From assembly GCA_944389495.1 (NCBI GenBank), contig CALXMN010000006.1, forward strand, positions 1-44,363: a DNA stretch of 44,363 nt, written 5' to 3'. Under the pieces are notes generated by a model. The model made no database searches. It had not been told where the DNA came from and saw nothing but the letters and a program-made list of their open reading frames with translations. The position numbers were made by a program, and so were the translations under genes. Numbering within the stretch: the stretch's first letter is position 1; every line of letters starts with the position of its first letter. The DNA comes from an uncultured Alphaproteobacteria bacterium. GTDB taxonomy: Bacteria; Pseudomonadota; Alphaproteobacteria; Rs-D84. Shown here piece by piece: positions 15,741 through 24,486 of the stretch.

Positions 15741-16250
15741 TTACATAGTTATCAGCCAAAATACAACCGATGCCACAATTAAAAAAGACAATGGCACAAC
15801 AACCTTTTGGAATGCAAATTGCGCGTGCCCTCCATTTTTTTGCTTAATACGCACATACCAACGCGCCCCAAAATAAAAGGCAATTGTACCAACAATAATT
15901 CCCAACAAGAATTTATCTATTCCCCACAATGTGTTTGCACCAAAAACCACATCTGGCAAAGCATATACCGCGGCCAACAAACCATAGTACAACACGAACG
16001 GCAACACAATTTGCAAGAACATATTTTTTACCCCACGTTTTCTTAACCACGACACCGTCCACATAAACAAAGACAACGTTAATGCCCCGGCCCAAATTCC
16101 GGTGATAACATCATCAACCCCCAACAAACGCATCCCTTCCAATCCGGCACCAACGGCAACCGTACATACCGGACACACGGCCATTGCCGCCGGCATAATC
16201 AACACGGCGCCCAAGGCCACCATAACCATTGAAAACAAAAACTTTTTCAT
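15741..16250 (-). CDS. four-helix membrane protein with N-terminal CPVC motif
   Basis: 169 residues. An N-terminal hydrophobic signal-like helix ends PAAMA, followed at once by VCPVCTVAVGAG, with C26 and C29 forming a CxxC pair; these are the only cysteines. Four further hydrophobic helices lie at about 46-65, 77-98, 108-128 and 148-168. A CxxC at the start of a small polytopic protein is compatible with a thiol-redox or metal site on the outer face, but the arrangement does not match VKOR or DsbB, which carry more conserved cysteines. ATG 16250 follows GGGGG. It is upstream of the 213-aa protein and the two Cys-rich secreted proteins. Confidence 0.85.
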   Translation of the reverse strand: MKKFLFSMVMVALGAVLIMPAAMAVCPVCTVAVGAGLEGMRLLGVDDVITGIWAGALTLSLFMWTVSWLRKRGVKNMFLQIVLPFVLYYGLLAAVYALPDVVFGANTLWGIDKFLLGIIVGTIAFYFGARWYVRIKQKNGGHAQFAFQKVVVPLSFLIVASVVFWLITM

Positions 16251-16283
16251 AATTAAACCCCCGGGTTAAACTTGCTTTTCATA

Positions 16284-16313
16284 ATCGTACAAAAATTAAT
16301 ATTGTTCGGTCAA
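16284..16313 (-). promoter_or_regulatory. candidate promoter for the CPVC membrane protein gene
   Basis: Minus strand TTGACC (16308-16313), 18-base spacer, TACGAT (16284-16289). The -35 overlaps the stop codon of rsmH. Confidence 0.45.
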
Positions 16314-17158
16314 TATGATTTTATCACACCGCGCATATGTGCACTGCGGGCACGCGGATTATTACTTATTTCCGCATCTGTTGGCACCGCCATCTTTATT
16401 GGCGCAAATTTTGCGGCTGCAACCACGGGCAACCGCGGGTCGCCCACAGGCGTAACCCAATTTCTGAATGTATTTTTTACAATTCTGTCTTCTATTGAAT
16501 GAAATGTTACACAAATACACTTGCCACCCACCACCAATCGATTTGGCACCGCATCCAGTGCACGCGCCAGTTGTCCCATTTCATCATTAACCGCGATGCG
16601 CAATGCCTGGAACACAGGGGCGACATCCCGCGGATTACGAACCAATTCTTTTAATTCAAATGTTGTTTTGGGCCCAGCATCTTTGATTACGCGCGCCAAC
16701 CCGGCACTTTTTTTCACATCGCCATAATCACGCAAGATTTTTGCCAATTCATCAACGTCCAACCTTTGAATTAAATCCGCCGCCGAAATTCCATCGCCCG
16801 ACATACGCATATCCAAAGGCCCATCATATCGAAAGGAAAAACCACGTGACGCGACATCTATTTGCATAGAAGATATTCCCAAATCAAATACAATCGCATC
16901 ATATAATTCATCCAACTCGGAAATATATGAAAAAGGGCAGGGCACAAATTCAAATCGTTCCGAAAAATCGCGTTTCAATGCATCGGCATCCCCCAAAACA
17001 TTTGGATCACGATCAAACGCAACGACACGCCGCGCCCCGGCATCCAGAAAGGCCCGCGAATACCCACCGGCACCGAATGTTGCATCAACAATTGTGCGCC
17101 CCGACAAATCGCCCAATGCGCGCATCACAGCGTCCAACAACACAGGAATGTGTTTCAT
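16310..17158 (-). CDS. rsmH: 16S rRNA (cytosine1402-N4)-methyltransferase RsmH
   Basis: SAM-dependent methylation of C1402 in the ribosomal P site. The N-terminal HIPVLLDAVMRAL, SAM motif IVDATFGAGGYSRAFLD, AFDRDPNV, DLGISSMQID, RGFSFRYDGPLDMRM and the C-terminal NPRARSAHMRG all match RsmH. Length 282 is slightly short of the usual 300-315. Its ATG overlaps the dnaE stop codon as TAATG, so translation is probably coupled to dnaE. In most bacteria rsmH (mraW) opens the division and cell-wall cluster between mraZ and ftsL; neither is present here. Confidence 0.96.
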   Translation of the reverse strand: MKHIPVLLDAVMRALGDLSGRTIVDATFGAGGYSRAFLDAGARRVVAFDRDPNVLGDADALKRDFSERFEFVPCPFSYISELDELYDAIVFDLGISSMQIDVASRGFSFRYDGPLDMRMSGDGISAADLIQRLDVDELAKILRDYGDVKKSAGLARVIKDAGPKTTFELKELVRNPRDVAPVFQALRIAVNDEMGQLARALDAVPNRLVVGGKCICVTFHSIEDRIVKNTFRNWVTPVGDPRLPVVAAAKFAPIKMAVPTDAEISNNPRARSAHMRGVIKSY

Positions 17159-20100
17159 TATTCTATTTCAACCTTTATCCCCAAGTTAACAAAATCATTT
17201 GCGGTTGTCGCCCCCAGTTCCACCCCGCCTGGCAACGCCATTGCCGCGATTTTATCCCCCGCGTGCAGATTTAACACCACGTGTGTCATCCCCGGCCGCA
17301 AAGCCAACATTGCCTTTTTTACATCGGGTAATACCTTGCCATCAAATATATCAAGGGTAATTTTTTTTGCAATTTTTGCCACCCACTGCGTCAGTGGCAT
17401 AATTGAATCCACAAATACAGAAACCCGATCATCACGACACGATGTTTTTCCCGAAATAAGAACCAATGTTTCATTACTTAAAATCTGGGCAAATTCTATG
17501 GCCGATTGACCAAACGCAACGGCATCAACATTTCCGAAACTGTCTGACGCATTAATTGTAATCATTTCTTTGCCTGTCTTGGTACGTCGCCGCGAAAAAG
17601 AACTTACGGTCGCGGCAATTTGCACCTGTTTTCTGTCGCCAAGTTCCGCCAATGTCGCACTTGTTGCCAACTTGGCCCGCGTAATTAAATGCTTATATTG
17701 ATCCAGCGGATGTGCAGAAATATAGAATCCCAACGCCGATAATTCATTTTCCAATCTTTGTGCAAACGTCCACTGTGGCGTATTAGGCAAATTTTTCTTT
17801 AATCGATTTTCCGTAACATCGTCTTCAACCGTATTTGCAAACAGTGACAAAGAATTGACACCTTCACGTGATTTAGATGCATACGACAAAATCGCATCTG
17901 CGTTCATAAATACAGACGCCCGATTTGGTTCCAATGAATCCAGAACCCCAACCTTGGCGAACGCCTCGAGTATACGTTTATTTATTATTGGCGCGCATCG
18001 TTTTGCAAAATCGGTTAAATTTTTAAATTTACCATTTGCATTACGTTCTGCCACGATTGCATCGGTTGCAATGGTACCAACGCCTTTTATTGCGGCCAAT
18101 GCATAAATTATTTTTTCGCCCCGCACGGTAAACAAAGATTCACTCTCGTTTATATCTGGCGCGACAATTTGTATTCCAAAGTTAGATTTTGCATCATCAA
18201 CAAACAGCGCCAACTGATCCGTATCATTCAAATTACTGGACATAGCGGCCGCCAAAAATTCCGGTGTATAATTCGCCTTAAGATATGCGCATTGGTTTGC
18301 GACAATTGAATACGCAATTGCGTGCGATTTATTAAACGCATACTTTGCAAATTCTTTGAACTTTTCCCACAATTCTTTGGCCTGTTCACGATTTAATGTT
18401 TGTTCTTTTTCGCACCCATCATAGAATTTGCCTTCTAATTCATCCAACATCTTGGCGATTTTTTTACCCATCGCCTTGCGCACGTTATCTGATTGGCCGC
18501 GTGTAAATCCGGCCAACACACGTGTCAGTTGCATAACCTGTTCCTGGTATACAATGATTCCATATGTTTCTTTCAAGATTGGTTCTGCGCGCGGATGAAC
18601 ATATTCAACCTTTTCTTCGCCGTGCATACGCGCAATAAATTGCGGAATAAAGGCAATGGGCCCCGGTCGATTTAATGCATTCAATGCCGATATTTCCAAG
18701 AAACTGGTTGGATGCATTTTACGCAAAGTTTGCTGAACAAATGGCGCATCGAATTGGAATATACCTTCGGTCATACCCGATTGCCACAACTTCATTGTTT
18801 TTTCATCATCAACGGGGATTTTGTCTAAATCTATGTTAATTCCACGGGTTTGTTGAATTAATTTAATAGCGTACTTTAATATCGCCAGTGTTTCCAATCC
18901 CAAAAAGTCAAATTTAATCAACCCCGAAGATTCCAAATAGTGTCCATCAAACTGACACGACGGCAACGCATTTGCCGGATCACGATATACTGGGGCAATT
19001 TTTGTTGTCGGTCGATCACCAATAACAACGCCACACGCGTGCTGGCCCAGGTTGCGCAAAGCCCCCTCTAACTCCTCGGCGATTGTAACAACCTTGTTCA
19101 TATCTTCATCCGTCTGCAATATTGTCTGGATTTCTGGCGATGCATCAACCGCATCCTTTAATGTTTTCGCATCCTGGGGGATAAGTTTTGATAACCGATC
19201 TGACTTAGAATAGGGTATTCCATACACGCGTCCAATATCACGAATTGCGCCACGTGCCTGCAAACTGCCAAACGTGATGATACGACACACAGAATCGTGA
19301 CCATACTTATCACAAATATACGCCAACACGCGTTCAATTCCCGTCGGCTCGAAATCAACGTCGAAATCTGGCATAGATATACGATCCGGATTCAAGAAAC
19401 GTTCAAACAGCAACCCATACTGTAACGGATTTACGTGCGTAATCCCCAGGGCCCACGCCACAATAGATCCCGCACCCGATCCACGTCCCGGACCGGTCAT
19501 AATATCATTACGCCGGCACCAATCAATATAGTCTGCAACAATCAAGAAATATCCTGGGAACCCCATATTAATGATGACCCCCAGTTCAAATTCCGCCTGT
19601 TCATAATATGGTTTTGTATCAGCTATTCCGTGCTGGGCCAGATTTTTTGCCAACCCCGTCATAGTATGATCGCGCAGCATTTGACATTCTTGTTCCAAAT
19701 CATTACCAAATCGCGGCAACAACGGCTTTTCGTGAACATTAACCATAAAACCACACCGCTGAGAAATTACGACAGTATTTTGAATTGCCTCGGGCAGATC
19801 CGAAAATAATTCGGCCATTTCATCTGCGGTTTTGAAATACTGCTCTGACGATTTGCGTGGTCTGTCTGGGTCTATGACCTTGGTCTGCCCCAGCACACAA
19901 CTTAACGCATCTTCGGCCTCGTAATCACGTGCGGTCGCGAACTCAACATCATTTGTCGCAACAATCGGAATATTCATATCGACCGCGATTTTCAAAAAAT
20001 TTGGCTCTGTTTTTATTTCGTCCGCCAAACCGTGCCTTTGAATTTCCATATAGAAACGATCGCCAAAGATTTCCATAAACTGGACGGCATATTGACGCGC

Positions 20101-20568
20101 CTGGGCATCTTGGGCGTTTAATATCGCCATCCCAATTGGTCCGGTATGTGCACCCGACAAACAAATCAGTCCCGAACTGTGTGCACTTAATTCATCAAAT
20201 GTAATATATGGCCCTAAATGATGATTTTCCGCCCGCATATACATAATTCGACTTAATTCACACAGATTCAAATAACCTTCGTGATTTTGTGCCAATAAAA
20301 CTATGCGCGACAATGTTCCTGCACGTAAAATTTTCGGATCGGCATTATGCTGGTTCAACGTGATTTCAGTACCAATTATTGGTTGAACTTTATTTTTTGG
20401 CATAACATCGGAAAATTCTGCACATCCCGACATCATATTTGTATCGGTCAACGCACACGCGGTCATATTATTTGCAATGCACAATTCCGGAATTTGCTTG
20501 ATTTTCAGCGTTCCGGCACCAATAGAAATTCGTGAATGCGTACGAAGATGAACGAATTGATTTGCCAT
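17158..20568 (-). CDS. dnaE: DNA polymerase III alpha subunit
   Basis: Catalytic subunit of the replicative polymerase. The PHP domain occupies about residues 1-280 (FVHLRTHSRIS at the start). The palm carries the catalytic aspartates D401 and D403 in PDFDVDFE. GPGRGSGAGSIVAW lies before them, GQHACGVVI and a helix-hairpin-helix region (IKGVGTIATDAI) after. An OB-fold (VQIAATVSSFSRRRTKTGKEM) and a short tail complete 1136 residues, the DnaE1 length. The PHP start RTHSRIS differs from the common LHxHSxYS. The start at ATG 20568 gives the usual N-terminus, but no good ribosome site is visible. It overlaps rsmH downstream. Confidence 0.97.
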   Translation of the reverse strand: MANQFVHLRTHSRISIGAGTLKIKQIPELCIANNMTACALTDTNMMSGCAEFSDVMPKNKVQPIIGTEITLNQHNADPKILRAGTLSRIVLLAQNHEGYLNLCELSRIMYMRAENHHLGPYITFDELSAHSSGLICLSGAHTGPIGMAILNAQDAQARQYAVQFMEIFGDRFYMEIQRHGLADEIKTEPNFLKIAVDMNIPIVATNDVEFATARDYEAEDALSCVLGQTKVIDPDRPRKSSEQYFKTADEMAELFSDLPEAIQNTVVISQRCGFMVNVHEKPLLPRFGNDLEQECQMLRDHTMTGLAKNLAQHGIADTKPYYEQAEFELGVIINMGFPGYFLIVADYIDWCRRNDIMTGPGRGSGAGSIVAWALGITHVNPLQYGLLFERFLNPDRISMPDFDVDFEPTGIERVLAYICDKYGHDSVCRIITFGSLQARGAIRDIGRVYGIPYSKSDRLSKLIPQDAKTLKDAVDASPEIQTILQTDEDMNKVVTIAEELEGALRNLGQHACGVVIGDRPTTKIAPVYRDPANALPSCQFDGHYLESSGLIKFDFLGLETLAILKYAIKLIQQTRGINIDLDKIPVDDEKTMKLWQSGMTEGIFQFDAPFVQQTLRKMHPTSFLEISALNALNRPGPIAFIPQFIARMHGEEKVEYVHPRAEPILKETYGIIVYQEQVMQLTRVLAGFTRGQSDNVRKAMGKKIAKMLDELEGKFYDGCEKEQTLNREQAKELWEKFKEFAKYAFNKSHAIAYSIVANQCAYLKANYTPEFLAAAMSSNLNDTDQLALFVDDAKSNFGIQIVAPDINESESLFTVRGEKIIYALAAIKGVGTIATDAIVAERNANGKFKNLTDFAKRCAPIINKRILEAFAKVGVLDSLEPNRASVFMNADAILSYASKSREGVNSLSLFANTVEDDVTENRLKKNLPNTPQWTFAQRLENELSALGFYISAHPLDQYKHLITRAKLATSATLAELGDRKQVQIAATVSSFSRRRTKTGKEMITINASDSFGNVDAVAFGQSAIEFAQILSNETLVLISGKTSCRDDRVSVFVDSIMPLTQWVAKIAKKITLDIFDGKVLPDVKKAMLALRPGMTHVVLNLHAGDKIAAMALPGGVELGATTANDFVNLGIKVEIE

Positions 20569-20642
20569 AACGGCACAATAGCAAAAAATCATATGATGGG
20601 GCAACTGCAAAAATAAAAATATTTATTATGTGGATAAAATAT

Positions 20643-20672
20643 AAGATATGTAACATATTATGACATTGTCAA
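20643..20672 (-). promoter_or_regulatory. sigma70-like promoter of dnaE
   Basis: Minus strand consensus TTGACA (20667-20672), 18-base spacer, TATCTT (20643-20648); predicted leader about 70 bases. Confidence 0.55.
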
Positions 20673-20707
20673 AACGCACATCCACACCTTGGTAACGCGG
20701 CAATAAC

Positions 20708-20737
20708 AAACGGGGCATATTTTGCCCCGTTTTTTTT
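20708..20737 (-). terminator. terminator after tolA
   Basis: AAACGGGGC / GCCCCGTTT stem with an ATATTTT loop right at the tolA stop. The T-tract is stronger on the plus strand, but no plus-strand gene ends here. On the minus strand it separates tolA from the dnaE promoter. Confidence 0.7.
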
Positions 20738-21536
20738 ACATAACCTTGCCTTGGGTTGGATAAAACGTCAATTGAATTTTTTCCCACTTTTCAAATTCAC
20801 TTTCTGGTAACATACTGAAAGGCTGACAAACATTGATTGCACTGCGAATTGTATCCAACACATACGCAAATGCCGGATCTGTTTCTGCACGTGCGGCCGA
20901 TTCAAACCACACATCACGCACGGTGCCATTTCGCCGCATAGTCAAATGGGCCACCGCCCGAATATCAGCAATATCATCACGCGTTGTATCAATTGTCCAA
21001 CAACGTGTCATCGCAACACGCAACGCATCGATCACAGACACAGTTAACGTTCTGTCCAGTGACACCACCTCGCGATTAACACGAACAACTGTTTTTTTCT
21101 TTTTAGGCTTTTCAACCTCGGCATCCGCGTCGGGTACATCTGCATCTGGTTCAACCGTCTGGACAATCGGGTCCGGTATTTCTGGGGCGGCGGGCACGTC
21201 TTCAACCAAACTTGGTGCAACAATTGGTTCCGGTTCTGCATCATCTGGTTCTGATACCGTTGTCGGTTCAACATCACCGGAATCCACATCCGTTGGCGCC
21301 GGTTCATCTGGGCCATCTTCGGCTATATCTGCATTAACGTTATGCAGAATTGTTTCATCGCCACTGACGCGCACAGAATCCAGATCAATTTCCAATATTT
21401 CAATTCTGTCGGGCGCAACCAATGTTGCCCGATGCACCACAACCACAAACGAAGTTACCATTATTGCGGCCAACACCAGGTGTCCCAACACAGAAATCAG
21501 CATATTTTCCGATGAAAATCGTGTACCCAAATTCAT
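20736..21536 (-). CDS. tolA: TolA-like periplasm-spanning protein of the Tol system
   Basis: Inner-membrane anchored protein that transmits proton-motive energy from TolQR across the periplasm. One N-terminal transmembrane helix (about residues 13-34), then a linker, then a C-terminal domain (about 160-266) with the TolA-type features ALRVAMTRCW, AHLTMRRNGTVRDVWFES and a paired cysteine (C179, C237). The linker (70-145) is short, acidic and Pro-rich (EPEPIVAP, DADVPDADAEVEK), ending in a KPKKKK patch. Classical TolA has a long Ala/Lys/Glu helical linker instead. At 266 residues it is short. It follows tolR by 8 bases and is last in the unit; tolB and pal do not follow. Confidence 0.88.
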   Translation of the reverse strand: MNLGTRFSSENMLISVLGHLVLAAIMVTSFVVVVHRATLVAPDRIEILEIDLDSVRVSGDETILHNVNADIAEDGPDEPAPTDVDSGDVEPTTVSEPDDAEPEPIVAPSLVEDVPAAPEIPDPIVQTVEPDADVPDADAEVEKPKKKKTVVRVNREVVSLDRTLTVSVIDALRVAMTRCWTIDTTRDDIADIRAVAHLTMRRNGTVRDVWFESAARAETDPAFAYVLDTIRSAINVCQPFSMLPESEFEKWEKIQLTFYPTQGKVM

Positions 21537-21544
21537 AATATCTA

Positions 21545-21949
21545 TTATTCCATATCCAATTGTGTCCGCAACCCAACCCGTTGAAAGCCCGCATCTTTTA
21601 ATTTTCCCATAATGGACATTACCGCCCCATAATCCGCGGCGGCATCACCATTTATCATAATTGTTAAATCAGGATTTTCCCCACGCATTGCGATTACGCG
21701 ATTTACCGCCGCATCACGTGTTAACTGGGTCTTGCCAACAAAATAATTTCCCGCGGCATCGACACTGATTTGAATTGCGTGATCATTTCCCGACAATGCA
21801 GAATTACCGGCCCGCGGCAAATTTAAATCAATTCCCGTGGTCAGCATAGGCGTTGTCACCATAAACACCGCCAACAATACCGTCATAATATCAATCATCG
21901 GTGTCAGCGAAATATTTACATCTGTATTTCTGTATCTTCTGCGCGTCAT
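21545..21949 (-). CDS. tolR: TolR/ExbD family proton-channel component
   Basis: Single-pass inner-membrane protein that, with TolQ, forms the proton-driven motor for TolA. Residues 1-16 (MTRRRYRNTDVNISLT) are cytoplasmic. The transmembrane helix begins PMIDIMTVLLAVFMV, with the essential proton-carrying aspartate at D20. The periplasmic domain (about 40-134) ends GFQRVGLRTQ, typical of ExbD/TolR. Length 134 is normal. It is 10 bases from tolQ and 8 from tolA. Confidence 0.95.
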   Translation of the reverse strand: MTRRRYRNTDVNISLTPMIDIMTVLLAVFMVTTPMLTTGIDLNLPRAGNSALSGNDHAIQISVDAAGNYFVGKTQLTRDAAVNRVIAMRGENPDLTIMINGDAAADYGAVMSIMGKLKDAGFQRVGLRTQLDME

Positions 21950-21959
21950 TTGACATATC

Positions 21960-22466
21960 CTATTTACGTTTATCGTATTTTCCGGCCTTTAATTCTTTAA
22001 CTCGTTCTGTCAGAACATCATACAAATCGTCTGATTTTTTACTGAAATATTGATATGCAATCGCCGCCGGCACCGCCGCAATCAGCCCCAGCGCAGTTGT
22101 TCCCAATGCGGTTGCCAATCCCGGCGCAATAACCCCAATTGAAACAGACTGATTAACACCAATTGATGCGAACGAATCCATAACCCCCCATATTGTGCCA
22201 AACAAGCCAATAAATGGCGCGACATACGAAACCATCGACAAAAACCACAGGTTTTTATCAAACGGACGAATTAATTTATCCGCAATCAGTGACAAATTAT
22301 CACCATTTTTAACCTGGACCGGATTTTTCTTGTGATAGTGCCACAGACGTATTTTTTCAATAATCACCGCCCAAGAAACAACGCTGCCAAAAATCAAAAC
22401 CAATGAAATGAACAACGTCATCCAATCACCGGTAAACAATGTGGTCAAAGAAAAAGCATTTGTCAT
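21960..22466 (-). CDS. tolQ: TolQ/ExbB family proton-channel component, compact form
   Basis: Three-helix partner of TolR. TM1 is about 16-37 (TLFISLVLIFGSVVSWAVIIEK); TM2 and TM3 carry the conserved FIGLFGTIWGVMDSF and GLATALGTTALGLIAAVPA blocks. The product is only 168 residues, against about 220-235 in typical TolQ: the cytoplasmic loop between TM1 and TM2 is about 35 residues instead of about 90. The start is ATG 22466 after AGAGGAATA. An in-frame extension to 22586 would overlap ybgC and is not TolQ-like. It is 26 bases downstream of ybgC. Confidence 0.94.
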   Translation of the reverse strand: MTNAFSLTTLFTGDWMTLFISLVLIFGSVVSWAVIIEKIRLWHYHKKNPVQVKNGDNLSLIADKLIRPFDKNLWFLSMVSYVAPFIGLFGTIWGVMDSFASIGVNQSVSIGVIAPGLATALGTTALGLIAAVPAAIAYQYFSKKSDDLYDVLTERVKELKAGKYDKRK

Positions 22467-22492
22467 TATATTATTCCTCTTGTATTTTATTG

Positions 22493-22870
22493 TTAATCCC
22501 CGAACGGTGCCGCAACACAATCTGGGATACGTTTTGGCATCATATTTGCGCCAATATATGCAACAGATGCATTCAGTATAGCACAAATTTCGCCGTCTTT
22601 CACGAACTTTTGTTCGACATCCAATGAAACCGCCCCCAATTTTGTTATGGTTGATTCAACCACTATACAATCGGCCAAGAACAACGGTCGCATATATTTA
22701 ATGGATAAATTACGAATAACAAACCCCACATCTCTATCTGGGATATGTATTCCACGCATCATATCCATACGTGCACGTTCGGCTATTTCAACATACCGCC
22801 CGTGATACACAATTCCACCGGCATCTGTATCCGCATAAGCAATTGCGAACGGAAATTTATAAGTTTTCAT
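22493..22870 (-). CDS. ybgC: acyl-CoA thioesterase YbgC (hotdog fold)
   Basis: Hotdog-fold thioesterase usually encoded at the head of tol-pal operons, acting on short acyl-CoA or acyl-ACP. The signature YADTDAGGIVYHGRYVEIAERAR is intact, with the family's active-site aspartate in DTDAGG (residues 14-19). Its 125 residues match the family. The start at 22870 lies 2 bases after the HD gene's stop. Confidence 0.94.
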   Translation of the reverse strand: MKTYKFPFAIAYADTDAGGIVYHGRYVEIAERARMDMMRGIHIPDRDVGFVIRNLSIKYMRPLFLADCIVVESTITKLGAVSLDVEQKFVKDGEICAILNASVAYIGANMMPKRIPDCVAAPFGD

Positions 22871-22872
22871 TT

Positions 22873-23484
22873 TTATTTTCCCATAAACACACTTGAATCG
22901 ATACCTTGTTCTTTTAACAATCGTCCGGACACCCGACGCCTAATTTCATCAAAAACGTCACGCAATGCCGGTTCAAAATCGAATCCAGATGCTAAATTAT
23001 CTGAAAAAAATAATTTCCAATAAAAATTATCATCATATTCACCGACATATTTCAAATCTGCGGCACACAAATGTTGCAACGCCACATCCAAAACATCTAT
23101 TGCCTTGACCAATCGGGCTTCGTACGATTTACGTTCTTCATATTCATCCAACACATTACGAATTTTTTCATTGCCCAACAAATCCGTAATTTGTGAAACA
23201 GCCCCAGATTCCTGGGCACGTTTTTTCGCACGCACATCTGGTGTTTGTTTATGTAATGGCACATCGTGTATAATTGCCTCAGGCAAATCGTGCAAAGCGC
23301 ACATTTCCATTACCCGTTCCATATTCGGCCTTTGGGTCAAATGCGTTTGCAACGCGATTGCAATTATAATCATATTCCACGAATGCGACGCCACAGATTG
23401 TTGTGCCCCATCAGACATCCGTGTTATTCTGTATTCGCATTCCAATTTTTCTGCGATTGCAAAGAAATCTACTAACTTATTCAT
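22873..23484 (-). CDS. HD-domain hydrolase (YfbR/HDDC2-like nucleotidase)
   Basis: Predicted metal-dependent phosphohydrolase of the HD_3/YfbR group, which removes phosphate from deoxynucleoside monophosphates. Metal ligands are visible: H34 (QSVASHSWNM), H65-D66 (CALHDLPEAIIHD) and D130 (LVKAIDVLDVALQH). The canonical AEHSW before the first ligand is ASHSW here. The 203-residue length fits. It is inserted between ruvB (6 bases) and ybgC (2 bases), so it belongs to the same transcript. Substrate specificity cannot be read from sequence. Confidence 0.88.
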   Translation of the reverse strand: MNKLVDFFAIAEKLECEYRITRMSDGAQQSVASHSWNMIIIAIALQTHLTQRPNMERVMEMCALHDLPEAIIHDVPLHKQTPDVRAKKRAQESGAVSQITDLLGNEKIRNVLDEYEERKSYEARLVKAIDVLDVALQHLCAADLKYVGEYDDNFYWKLFFSDNLASGFDFEPALRDVFDEIRRRVSGRLLKEQGIDSSVFMGK

Positions 23485-23490
23485 TTCTGA

Positions 23491-24480
23491 TTATTTCACC
23501 AAACCCAAATGGGCATAGCCCGCATCGGTTACAATACGACCACGTGGTGTACGCTGGATAAACCCCAATTGCATTAAATATGGCTCTATGACATCTTCGA
23601 TGGTATCGGCCGGTTCCGACAACGCCGCCGCCAGATTTTCAATTCCCACCGGTCCACCTGCATAGTGCCGAATAATAGCGTTCATATATTCACGATCAAG
23701 TTCATCCAGACCACTTTCATCTATGTGTAACTGCACCAAAGTCGTTTTAATTGTATCGGCCGAAATCGTATCACGCCCCAGTGCGGTTGCGAAATCACGC
23801 GCACGCTTTAACAATCTGTTTGCGATACGTGGTGTTCCCCGCGCGCTGCGCGCCAACATTTGTGCACCATCAACATCAATTGACGTTCCCAATATATTCG
23901 CACTGCGCATAATGATTTTTGCCAAATCATCGGGCGAATAAAACGACAAACGTAAATCAATTCCAAACCGATCCCGCAAAGGATTGGATAATAACCCGGT
24001 ACGCGTTGTGGCCCCCACCAAAGTAAACGGGGGCAGGTCAATCCGCACACTTTTGGCCGACGGTCCTTCGCCCAGCATAATATCCAGTTTAAAATCTTCC
24101 ATCGCGGAATATAATACTTCTTCGATTGCGGTGGGCAGTCGATGAATTTCATCAATGAACAACACATCCATTGGCTCCAGCGCGGTCAATATCGCCGCCA
24201 AATCCCCTTGCTTGGTCAACATCGGCGCGGCCGTCGCCCGAAAATTTGTACCCAATTCATTTGCCACAATGTGTGCCAGTGTTGTTTTCCCCAGCCCCGG
24301 CGGTCCATATAACAACACGTGATCCATTGCCTCGCCACGCGATTTTGCCCCCGAAATAAACACCCCCAGATTTTGCTTTAAACCATCGTGCCCAACAAAA
24401 TCCGACAAAGACCGCGGCCGAATAGACGGGGACAATTCATCCGGAATATTTGGATCTAAAAATCTTTCTGTATTTTGCAT
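23491..24480 (-). CDS. ruvB: Holliday junction branch-migration helicase RuvB
   Basis: Hexameric AAA+ motor that drives branch migration with RuvA. Walker A is [10 protein letters not shown] (58-67), Walker [10 protein letters not shown], sensor 1 VGATTR and arginine-finger region NPLRDRFG. The C-terminal winged helix carries [15 protein letters not shown]. Length 329 is normal. ruvA and ruvC, which usually sit directly upstream, are not here; the upstream gene is an alpha/beta hydrolase 6 bases away. Confidence 0.97.
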   Translation of the reverse strand: MQNTERFLDPNIPDELSPSIRPRSLSDFVGHDGLKQNLGVFISGAKSRGEAMDHVLLYGPPGLGKTTLAHIVANELGTNFRATAAPMLTKQGDLAAILTALEPMDVLFIDEIHRLPTAIEEVLYSAMEDFKLDIMLGEGPSAKSVRIDLPPFTLVGATTRTGLLSNPLRDRFGIDLRLSFYSPDDLAKIIMRSANILGTSIDVDGAQMLARSARGTPRIANRLLKRARDFATALGRDTISADTIKTTLVQLHIDESGLDELDREYMNAIIRHYAGGPVGIENLAAALSEPADTIEDVIEPYLMQLGFIQRTPRGRIVTDAGYAHLGLVK

Positions 24481-24486
24481 ATTTTA

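Noticed and set aside
22467-22586. 40-residue N-terminal extension of TolQ
   Set aside because: It overlaps the end of ybgC, has no TolQ similarity and ignores the good ribosome site before ATG 22466.
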